Below, in pieces: positions 1 to 5,855 of a DNA stretch of 6,812 bases. Source of the DNA: Planctomycetaceae bacterium (GTDB lineage Bacteria > Planctomycetota > Planctomycetia > Pirellulales > Thermoguttaceae); the NCBI GenBank assembly GCA_031287585.1, contig JAITST010000144.1, forward strand, positions 1-6,812. Reading direction: 5' to 3'. The notes beneath the pieces are model-generated. The model had not been told where the DNA came from. It saw only the letters and a list, made by a program, of their open reading frames with translations, and ran no database searches. Every line of letters begins with the position of its first letter. Positions within the stretch are counted from its first letter, which is position 1. Both the position numbers and the translations under genes were made by a program.

Positions 1-818
1 CGCTCCGCATAACACAACCGCTCGCGATTGTTGCTCAAATACGTCTGCAATTCCCTAACCGTTTCCTTCTGCCCGCCGTCAAATATCTCATCAGAAAGCA
101 ATCACTGATACGTTCCGAAACGTGAAAAATGTCCAAGCACTCTGCCCAGTCATGCGTCTTATACTGAACACACTTTGAATTTGGGCTTTTTGGTTATAGT
201 TGCGGGTGGCGTGTTGCGAGCAGCGAGTATTGTTTGCATTGTATCAACCAACACAGCAGGAAACAGATGCTTGAAACGCTTTGCGAACAGCAGCGTTGTT
301 CGCCAATTTACGTGAAACTTCATCGGACAACGACGCAACCAAATTGTCGATGGTCTGATGCGAGACGGTGAGACAGCCGAATTGCTTGAGTTGAAATGCT
401 GCAAGTTCATACGAACTTTTCGCGGCGGCAAACGCGATAAGACGGCGTGCGCCGCGAGTATAATCGTTGTCGAGACCGATCTGCCCTTCGACGGGAAACG
501 AGTATTGGCGGCAAGAGTTACAGCGGCGATGACGGCGGAAAATCCTGATGTGATTGTTGCTTGTCGTCAGCGTTTTCGTCCTCGTTTTGCGGACTTCCGT
601 TTTTTTTACAATGCGGACATTGTTTGGCAGCCGCAGTGGGTTCGGCGGCGAGTTGCCGAATCGCGGTGAAGAGAAAGTCGTCCCCAAGAATCAAACACTG
701 TGTCGGGGACGTGACCATATTGGACGTTCTCGCCGGCGGTATCGAGGTCGGCGAGAAGGGCTTGAAATTTTTCGTGAAGCAGGGCTTCGGTGTCGCTGCG
801 GGGAGTAATGGTCTTCAT
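1..818 (-). pseudogene. Decayed ISKra4-like transposase, partial
   Basis: No single frame is intact, but pieces in successive minus-strand frames read as one ISKra4-type transposase. The N-terminus starts with ATG at 818 (MKTITPRSDTEALLHEKF...) and stays open to about 690. A second frame then carries AAAKQCPHCKKNG, the first half of a zinc ribbon. At a run of eight A (600-607 on the plus strand as T) the frame changes again, giving RRHRRCNSCRQYSFPVEGQ, the second CxxC pair, followed by a helix-turn-helix-like stretch containing SHQTIDNLV near 360. Near the left edge two more frames give DWAECLDIFHVSERIS and then EIFDGGQKETVRELQTYL, which match the family's late DxFHxxEH-type region. The distance between SHQTIDN and DWAECLD is only about 70 codons, far less than I expect, so part of the DDE catalytic core seems deleted. 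The C-terminus lies outside the window. The family is inferred from motif memory, and a related zinc-ribbon DDE family is possible. The gene cannot make an active enzyme as read. Confidence 0.72.
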
Positions 819-846
819 AGGACTTCCGTGTCAAAGGGTTTACCCC

Positions 847-855
847 ATTATAACA
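847..855 (-). promoter_or_regulatory. Extended -10 element ahead of the transposase remnant
   Basis: On the minus strand the bases read TGTTATAAT, a perfect TATAAT box with the TGn extension, ending 28 nt before the ATG at 818. No convincing -35 box sits 16-18 nt further upstream, so it would rely on the extended -10. It is probably the relic promoter of the transposase gene. This is judged from sequence alone. Confidence 0.4.
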
Positions 856-974
856 AACTCCCGCCAAATTTTTATACACCCACTCGGAAACAAAAAAACT
901 TTATTTTTACCAATAATACATTATTACCCTATTTACTCAAACTGTAAATGGACGTAACAAATTGATTGATTATT

Positions 975-1073
975 TTGCGCACGGAGGCACAGTGGACACT
1001 GATAATGGCTATGATGACAAAATAACGATGACAACAATTTTTTCCCCCGTATCCTCAGTGCCTCCGTGCGCAA
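975..1073. repeat. 99-bp element with perfect 16-bp inverted ends
   Basis: The left arm TTGCGCACGGAGGCAC (975-990) is the exact reverse complement of the right arm GTGCCTCCGTGCGCAA (1058-1073), with 67 nt between. The left side carries a further small palindrome CAGTG-GA-CACTG (990-1001), and the interior has a repeated GATGACAA (1013-1020 and 1027-1034). The GC-rich arms stand out from the AT-rich surroundings. No clear target-site duplication is visible at the outer ends. The arm sequence resembles the 'cacggaggcac' class of dispersed repeats seen in many environmental bacterial genomes. A MITE-like or REP-like element is the likeliest reading, but a single copy cannot prove it. Confidence 0.7.
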
Positions 1074-1333
1074 TACATTTATTTCTCATTTATTTTACAT
1101 TTTGAGTTATTTAGAATTAAAGTGGGCAACAATAAGGTTTCTTATTCCACAAATTCATTGGCAAGCAAGGAGTTATCATTTATTTATCTATGCATGTATG
1201 TAGGTAGGTTTGGTTACGTGTGGGTGGAATATGTAAACAATTTTCAACCGTGTACGGTATATCCTTCTGTATTCTTCGTGCTGTCGTGGTGAAAAACTAT
1301 CCGTGAACGCTTACTGAATTTTATCATGTTTCG

Positions 1334-2947
1334 TCACTCTCCTATTCCCGTTTTTGACAGGAATGTCAATAGCGTTGCCAGTACGCCCGCGAGGAATATG
1401 GAGGTGAAAACTGATGCCGCGAAGATGCTCCAAAACCATACGGGGACTTGGTTGTACCATAGTGCTGGGACTGTTGGTAGTGATTGGTTTGAGTCTTCTT
1501 TGTAAACTACGGGGATTGTTTGACTCGAACGTAATCCCGCTATCTTTCCTTGCGTTTCACCGCGGCGGGTTATGCTGCGGTTTCTTTCTATTTCGTTTAC
1601 CGCCGACAACTCCGGGTCGTGACGGTCGCCGTTTGGCGGAGTGACATCGGCTACTATTTCGCGTTCGATTACTGCCCCCGGTCTGCTTATCGCGTGGCTC
1701 GCTGTGCTGTCGAACAGATTTACGTTTCCCTCTTCGCCCAGAACCGAGAAATCGCTATCGTGTCCGTTGATTATGTCGTGGTGACGGGCATCATCCTCCA
1801 TCTGCTTCAGGATTTGCATCAGCCGCTCACGACTGGCGAACGATGGTGTTACCGTGTGTTGCGAATCTACTCTTGTCACCGCGTTGTCTTGCGAGTTGCT
1901 CGGTGCCGCGTAACCGTGTTCAACAAGCCACCGCTCCATATCGTTCGCTACCTCAATCGCGGTTTGTTGCCGCGACGCTGGTTGTTTCGCCATCATCTTG
2001 TTACAGAGTTCGAGCAAGTCCAGCGGCATATCGGGACGGTCAATCAGCATACTAGGCGGTTCGTTTTGTTGATGCGCTAGTAATCGTTTCGATACGCTTC
2101 CTTCGGGGAACGGCGGATGTCCGGTTAGGCAGAAATATATCACGCAGCCAAGACCGTAGATGTCGGCGCGGGCATCGACCTGATGGCTGTCGATTGCCTG
2201 CTCCGGTGCGAGGTAGTCGGCGGTACCGAGTATGGTGTCCTCTTGTATCGAACTGATACGACCGTTGAACTGTTGTTCGTCGAGCAACGCTAATCCCAAG
2301 TCGAGTAGTTTGACGTTGTCTTCTTTGTTGACCAAAATGTTACCGGGCTTGACATCGCGGTGGACGATACCGGCGTGATGAGCGTGTGATAACGCGGTTG
2401 CGGCTTGGTGGACGATGCGGACAATTCGCTCGAACGGCATCGGACCGTTTTTGTCAACGACGGCTTGCAGGTTCTCACCGTTGAAGTATTCCATCACGAT
2501 ATAGTTGATGTCGCCTTCGCGGTCAATGTCGTAGGCGTGGACAATGTTCGGATGATTGAGTGCGGCGACGGCTTGTGCTTCGCGGATGAATCGTTGTAGG
2601 TAGATTGATTTACTGAGCCGTTTTTTCGGCAGTACTTTGATTGCCACGCGGCGTTGCATTAGCGTGTGTTCGGCTAGGTAAACGGTACTCATTCCGCCTG
2701 TGCCGAGATGTCCGAGAATTTTGTACTGACGGAGGAAGAAACCTTTGTACCGACCTTTCGCGAGTTGACGAACTTGCCACGCGGTTAAAACATAACGCTT
2801 GACCAGTGATTGTGCGATGTACGCGAACCTATTGACCTCGCGACCAGCCAACTCCTGATTGATTTCAATCAACGCCGAGTCAAGCACAATCGGTTCAACC
2901 AACCCGCTAATACGTAAGTAGTCAAGGAACGTTTCGACATCAATCAT
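1334..2947 (-). CDS. Membrane-anchored Hanks-type Ser/Thr protein kinase
   Basis: This 537-residue protein is a eukaryotic-like Ser/Thr kinase that should phosphorylate protein substrates from the cytoplasmic face of the membrane. Residues 1-70 form an N-terminal segment ending in TAWQVRQLAKGRYKGFF, which I associate with planctomycetal kinases. The kinase domain spans about 75-340. It has the glycine loop GTGGMSTVY (82-90), VAIK with Lys104, the likely helix-C Glu123, HRDVKPGN with catalytic Asp198, Lys200 and Asn203, DLG with Asp216 (in place of DFG), APE at 247-249, and Asp262 in ADIYGLG. All key residues are present, so it should be active. Residues about 345-500 are a polar, probably disordered linker. 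One hydrophobic segment at about 502-530 lies seven residues from the end, so the protein is probably tail-anchored and has no extracytoplasmic sensor. The substrate is unknown. Its ATG overlaps the small ORF at 2940-3032 by 8 nt and has only a weak GGAA upstream. Confidence 0.93.
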   Translation of the reverse strand: MIDVETFLDYLRISGLVEPIVLDSALIEINQELAGREVNRFAYIAQSLVKRYVLTAWQVRQLAKGRYKGFFLRQYKILGHLGTGGMSTVYLAEHTLMQRRVAIKVLPKKRLSKSIYLQRFIREAQAVAALNHPNIVHAYDIDREGDINYIVMEYFNGENLQAVVDKNGPMPFERIVRIVHQAATALSHAHHAGIVHRDVKPGNILVNKEDNVKLLDLGLALLDEQQFNGRISSIQEDTILGTADYLAPEQAIDSHQVDARADIYGLGCVIYFCLTGHPPFPEGSVSKRLLAHQQNEPPSMLIDRPDMPLDLLELCNKMMAKQPASRQQTAIEVANDMERWLVEHGYAAPSNSQDNAVTRVDSQHTVTPSFASRERLMQILKQMEDDARHHDIINGHDSDFSVLGEEGNVNLFDSTASHAISRPGAVIEREIVADVTPPNGDRHDPELSAVNEIERNRSITRRGETQGKIAGLRSSQTIPVVYKEDSNQSLPTVPALWYNQVPVWFWSIFAASVFTSIFLAGVLATLLTFLSKTGIGE

Positions 2948-3032
2948 GAATTAACTGTTTCCGTTCGTTTGGTTTCAGTTGTCTTGCGAGGTTACAAATT
3001 TGCTCATATTTTAGTTCTATAGTTGCTGACAT
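2940..3032 (-). CDS. Small ORF overlapping the kinase start
   Basis: A 30-codon ORF begins at an ATG (3030-3032) preceded by GAGAGGA five nt away and reads MSATIELKYEQICNLARQL, then KPNERKQLIHD, before TGA. Its last 8 nt overlap the start of the kinase gene in another frame (ATGATTGA), an arrangement that typically allows translational coupling. The peptide is predicted to be helical, with hydrophobic residues spaced at heptad-like intervals and no signal or membrane segment. The 'ELKYEQICNLARQL.PNER..LI' pattern resembles the short N-terminal helix of small antitoxin-like or accessory proteins seen beside other bacterial genes, so it could be a truncated relative of these. It could also be a coupling or leader peptide for the kinase. 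The function is not known, and expression is inferred from the ribosome-binding site and the overlap. Confidence 0.6.
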   Translation of the reverse strand: MSATIELKYEQICNLARQLKPNERKQLIHD

Positions 3033-3037
3033 AAAAT

Positions 3038-3044
3038 TCCTCTC
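3038..3044 (-). promoter_or_regulatory. Shine-Dalgarno site of the small ORF
   Basis: The minus strand reads GAGAGGA-ATTTT-ATG, placing a strong anti-16S match five nt before the small ORF. The three larger genes in the window have no comparable site: ispG and the hydrolase show none and the kinase only a weak GGAA. This makes the small ORF the most plausible entry point for ribosomes on the kinase transcript. Confidence 0.65.
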
Positions 3045-3137
3045 ATCGAATTTGGTTACAGTATTTTTTACAACGCGCAGACAATAGTCGGGGGTTTGCC
3101 CGTCACTGATTTTACTTATAGAAGATAGTTGACTAAA

Positions 3138-3208
3138 AGCGTCCTAAGGGAATCGAACCCTCAATTACAGCTTGGGAAGCTATCGTGTTACCACTACACT
3201 AAGGACGC
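3138..3208 (-). tRNA. tRNA-Gly (anticodon CCC)
   Basis: The minus strand folds as a full cloverleaf of 71 nt. The acceptor stem is GCGTCCT with AGGACGC, followed by the discriminator T typical of tRNA-Gly. The D arm is GTGT-AGTGGTA-ACAC. The anticodon stem ATAGC/GCTGT closes the loop TTCCCAA, giving anticodon CCC for GGG codons. The T arm is GAGGG-TTCGATT-CCCTT with a 4-nt variable loop. CCA is not encoded, since TTT follows the discriminator, so it must be added after transcription. The gene lies 94 nt downstream of the hydrolase stop and 105 nt upstream of the small ORF, in the same direction, and has its own promoter. Confidence 0.95.
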
Positions 3209-3231
3209 ATACCGCCAACTGACACCGAAGC

Positions 3232-3260
3232 ATTATACCAGCATTGTTCGTCGCCACCAA
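3232..3260 (-). promoter_or_regulatory. Sigma-70-type promoter of tRNA-Gly
   Basis: The minus strand shows TTGGTG (3255-3260), a 17-nt spacer and a perfect TATAAT (3232-3237) with a TGG extension upstream of it. The expected transcription start near 3225 gives a leader of about 17 nt before the tRNA. The distance and orientation fit a dedicated tRNA promoter. Confidence 0.75.
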
Positions 3261-3280
3261 GAGGGGGACGGCGTTTTTTT
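3249..3280 (+). terminator. Possible intrinsic terminator reading rightward
   Basis: On the plus strand CGTCGCC (3249-3255) can pair with GGACGGCG to form an imperfect stem of about ten positions with two mismatches and a five-nt loop, followed at once by seven T (3274-3280). No plus-strand gene ends here, so it would stop antisense transcription coming through the tRNA before it reaches the hydrolase 3' end. The hairpin also covers the tRNA -35 box. It does not act as a terminator for the minus-strand hydrolase, because no T-run follows in that direction. Confidence 0.35.
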
Positions 3281-3302
3281 ATTATTTTTTAGTGTCACCC
3301 CA

Positions 3303-5615
3303 TCACTTCTCCATCTTCCAATCGTTACCTTTCAAAACCGTACCGTCCACTAACTTGAACGGTTCTTCACCGAAATTTACCGTTACTTTTACACCGTTTG
3401 CGAAAACGGTCTGTTGTACTAAACGGTCAGGCGACAATATATTATGTTCGGTCATCTCGGCGTAGGCGGTTGCCCGCGCGGTTGCGGCGGCGGTTTTGTA
3501 ACTTTCCGCAAACTTCTGTTTGTTTTCCTTCCAGTTCGCACTCGTGAACATATACATCGGCGGCGTGCCGTAAAGCGCGTTGAACAAATCACGCTTCCGC
3601 CAAACTCGCGGCAATTTATTATTGTAATCGCCCCAGTACCACATCGCGACCGTACAGTCGTGATACACCAGTTCCCAAAGCGGCAGCCGTAACGCGGCGT
3701 TCACCTGAAAACGTTCAATCTGCGTCGGCACTTCGTCAATCACTTGCAACATATTACGTCCCGATTCGTTGACCCGATACTGTCCCAAACTTAACATCCC
3801 CTCGAAGAAATCGCAAAACGGTACCGACGCGTCGTGTCCCGTTTCGCTGCCGCAAACCAAACCGAGTTCACCAATCAAACCAAGCAACTCCATCTTGTGT
3901 TGCCGTGAATCGCTGCGCGTCATCGGATGATCGGGGTGATAACATTCAAACCAAGGCGCGGCAACCGTTGTATCAATAAAACGTGCCGTGAATGGTTTCG
4001 TTTTCAACTCGTTTGAAATCCGCTCACGCGCGTACTTAACCGCTTTCGCGTCGCAAATCACCGCACACGGAATACGCGGTTGTGTCTTGTCCTTCTGATC
4101 AACGTACCAACCTTTCCGCCACTCGCCGTTCGTGTTCGTCCAATTTATATCTTTATCCCACGCCGCCGTTGTCCAGTCGCCGTGTACCCAAACTTTATCG
4201 AAGTGGGCAGGGTTCATCACGTCCTGATAAATATCGTAACGGCTCGTCAACACGTTTTCGATTTTGTTCAACTCCGTGAGTTGCTCTGCACTACCGCCGC
4301 CGCTCCAAAGTATCCGGTCAATACCGAGTTCCTTCATCTCCTTCACCAACTCAACTTTGTTATTCTCCCAATACCAGATGTTCGCCGCGCCGAGCAACAA
4401 ATCAATGTTCGGATTCTTCATCACCTTATCCGTGAACGGTACGAGCAACCCGATTTGTTTTGCGTATTCTCGATAACGTTTGCAAACAGTGACGTGTCCG
4501 CCGTTATTGAAGAATACGAAACGCACGGAACGTTGGTAACGGAACTCGCCGCGTGACGGTTCCCAAACAGTATTTACTTGTAACAAATTTTCCGAGTTGC
4601 GTGTGAAATTGATAGAAGCGTCATCGGGCGTTTCGAGAATCGCTATCGAACCCGCGCCGTTAGCGTCGTCAACTTGCCCCCAAAACGCCATACAAATTCC
4701 GTGACCGCCGTAGGCAATGAGTCGTCCGAGTCGAATGTCGCCCTGAATATCGACAGGATAACCGATTCCCTCGTTCACCGGCACAATCAACCTGTCACCG
4801 ATTTTCGACGCGAACGCTGGCGGATATTCGATGTTCGTCGGCATACTGCCGTTGCCGTCGAGCCGAACAATGAGTTCGGGCGATTCGGATTCGAGCGTTA
4901 CGGTGACATTGTATTCTAGTAACGATTCAGTGTTGACTAAACCGAAACGGAACGAGTTTACCGCTTCATTGGCTGCTTGTTTCGGAACAACGACAAAATT
5001 TCTGGCGGCAAATGGCGACGGCAACCATATTCGTTTTGTACGTTTGTCGGTGACGGAAAACGTACCGGACGAAGTGTTAAAAGTAACATTCAGAAATTTG
5101 TTGTCAAGCGTAACGGTTTTTTCGTCTTTGATTGCGATGTCACGCGTTTTGGTTTTTGTAAGTGAAAAAGTTTCAACAAAAACAGTTGCATTACCGTTAC
5201 CAACAACACGCGGTTCAATCGTTGCAACATCGGGCGGTATCATAAACTTTGAATGTAACGAAACCCACTCGCCATTTTCACGAATACTTTTAGTGCCATA
5301 AGTCCACGCAACAACATCACCGTTTTTCTTACGTGTAACAACAGAAATTGCCGCGTCACCATCACCCTCAACTTTCATCTTGGCTTCAAGTTGAAAAACA
5401 TCGCCCGCTTTAACAGTAATTCGGTTCCCCTCACTCAAAGCCCAATCGTCTTTGCCGGTATGGACAACGTTGAAAAGTTTTTGGTCATTCGATAACGTAA
5501 TTGCTCCGTTCTGCCGTGACCAAACTTTACCGTCAGTCAAAACCCAATCATAAGCAACGACCGGAGTGACGACCGACAAGATCAGAGCGAAAATAATAAA
5601 TGTGTTAGTTTTCAT
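3303..5615 (-). CDS. Secreted GH129/GH101-related glycoside hydrolase
   Basis: The protein has 770 residues. Residues 1-21 form a classical signal peptide with a likely cut after VVA, so it is exported. Residues about 22-155 look like a beta-sandwich resembling a carbohydrate-binding module. Residues about 165-395 resemble the beta-supersandwich that precedes the barrel in this enzyme group, and about 400-690 resemble the catalytic TIM barrel (IWYWENN, GIDRILWSGGG, SRYDIYQDVMNPAH). The most family-like stretch is ARFIDTT then CGSETGHDASVPFCDFFEGM. Asp548 (nucleophile) and Glu591 (acid/base) are my candidates for the catalytic pair. A short beta domain ends the protein. Relatives in GH101 and GH129 remove alpha-linked GalNAc-containing glycans, as found on mucins, but the true substrate here is not shown. 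The ATG at 5613-5615 is chosen because the signal peptide begins there; no Shine-Dalgarno site is seen. The family call rests on motif memory; hydrolase and export are firmer. Confidence 0.75.
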   Translation of the reverse strand: MKTNTFIIFALILSVVTPVVAYDWVLTDGKVWSRQNGAITLSNDQKLFNVVHTGKDDWALSEGNRITVKAGDVFQLEAKMKVEGDGDAAISVVTRKKNGDVVAWTYGTKSIRENGEWVSLHSKFMIPPDVATIEPRVVGNGNATVFVETFSLTKTKTRDIAIKDEKTVTLDNKFLNVTFNTSSGTFSVTDKRTKRIWLPSPFAARNFVVVPKQAANEAVNSFRFGLVNTESLLEYNVTVTLESESPELIVRLDGNGSMPTNIEYPPAFASKIGDRLIVPVNEGIGYPVDIQGDIRLGRLIAYGGHGICMAFWGQVDDANGAGSIAILETPDDASINFTRNSENLLQVNTVWEPSRGEFRYQRSVRFVFFNNGGHVTVCKRYREYAKQIGLLVPFTDKVMKNPNIDLLLGAANIWYWENNKVELVKEMKELGIDRILWSGGGSAEQLTELNKIENVLTSRYDIYQDVMNPAHFDKVWVHGDWTTAAWDKDINWTNTNGEWRKGWYVDQKDKTQPRIPCAVICDAKAVKYARERISNELKTKPFTARFIDTTVAAPWFECYHPDHPMTRSDSRQHKMELLGLIGELGLVCGSETGHDASVPFCDFFEGMLSLGQYRVNESGRNMLQVIDEVPTQIERFQVNAALRLPLWELVYHDCTVAMWYWGDYNNKLPRVWRKRDLFNALYGTPPMYMFTSANWKENKQKFAESYKTAAATARATAYAEMTEHNILSPDRLVQQTVFANGVKVTVNFGEEPFKLVDGTVLKGNDWKMEK

Positions 5616-5709
5616 TTGAGTAGATGTTGTTGTCGGAATTAGATTGCGTGCTTTACGTTAAAATGAATCATGTAATGAACGTGGACGGTTATGAAAGATT
5701 ACCTCTGTA

Positions 5710-5738
5710 AATATAACACATCCGAGAATCATTCTCAA
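5710..5738 (-). promoter_or_regulatory. Sigma-70-type promoter of the hydrolase gene
   Basis: The minus strand reads TTGAGA (5733-5738), a 17-nt spacer and TATATT (5710-5715). Transcription would start near 5703 and leave a leader of roughly 87 nt before the hydrolase ATG. A palindrome overlaps its -35 box and spacer, which suggests repression from that site. Confidence 0.7.
5724..5736. promoter_or_regulatory. Fur-family-like operator palindrome
   Basis: GAGAAT-C-ATTCTC is a perfect 6-1-6 inverted repeat. It closely resembles the core of Fur-type boxes (alternating AAT/ATT half-sites around one central base). It overlaps the -35 box (5733-5738) and spacer of the hydrolase promoter and ends 24 nt before the -35 box of the ispG promoter. 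A bound repressor would block hydrolase transcription directly. Assignment to Fur, Zur or PerR cannot be made from the sequence, and no regulator gene is in view. Confidence 0.5.
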
Positions 5739-5760
5739 CAGATGCTCGATTTTTTAAGCG

Positions 5761-5789
5761 TTGACAAAATGTGTGTGAAGGTTTACAAT
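5761..5789 (+). promoter_or_regulatory. Consensus sigma-70-type promoter of ispG
   Basis: TTGACA (5761-5766), a 17-nt spacer and TACAAT (5784-5789) form a near-perfect housekeeping promoter on the plus strand. The start site near 5796 leaves a leader of about 60 nt before the ispG ATG. It points away from the hydrolase promoter at 5710-5738. Confidence 0.82.
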
Positions 5790-5855
5790 GCTCTTGTGCA
5801 TTTGATAATGAATCAGTGATACCATATAGCCGTGATTTATCTAACTTATTTATTT

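Larger units (their letters stand above)
819..1333. other. Non-coding AT-rich intergenic stretch
   Basis: This 515-nt gap between the transposase remnant and the kinase stop holds no ORF that I can support on either strand. It contains the extended -10 at 847-855, the inverted-repeat element at 975-1073, a small hairpin AATAAG-GTTT-CTTATT at 1131-1146, and a short palindrome ACCG-TGTA-CGGT at 1247-1258. None of the small hairpins is followed by a T-run, so I see no clear terminator for the kinase transcript, which would enter this region from the right. Confidence 0.6.

Noticed and set aside
561..947. Plus-strand frames across the transposase remnant
   Set aside because: The minus strand shows recognisable zinc-ribbon and helix-turn-helix pieces; the plus frames show nothing recognisable.
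1131..1146. AATAAG-GTTT-CTTATT hairpin as a kinase terminator
   Set aside because: The stem is short and AT-rich, no T-run follows on the minus strand, and it lies almost 190 nt past the kinase stop.
1276..1306. Possible second, degenerate copy of the 975-1073 repeat (cgtgctgtcgtggtgaaaaa region)
   Set aside because: Only a vague resemblance to 'ccgtggtgaaa' type repeats; no arm of the 16-bp inverted repeat is matched.
1550..2080. Long plus-strand open frame of 176 codons inside the kinase gene
   Set aside because: It is antisense to the conserved kinase, is arginine and cysteine rich in the way of shadow frames, and has no ribosome site or family motif.
3061..3137. A promoter for the small ORF and kinase (TTGTCT ... 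TACTGT)
   Set aside because: The spacer would be only 15 nt and the -10 match is poor. The pair may be read from the tRNA promoter or another start, so I did not list it.
4080..4556. Plus-strand open frames of about 158 and 156 codons inside the hydrolase gene (4080-4556 and 4831-5301)
   Set aside because: Both lie opposite conserved hydrolase sequence and show no motif, signal or ribosome site.
5663..5710. A 15-codon plus-strand ORF (MNHVMNVDGYERLPL) in the divergent region
   Set aside because: It has no ribosome site, lies upstream of the ispG promoter start site, and overlaps the leader and -10 of the hydrolase gene. It is most likely chance.
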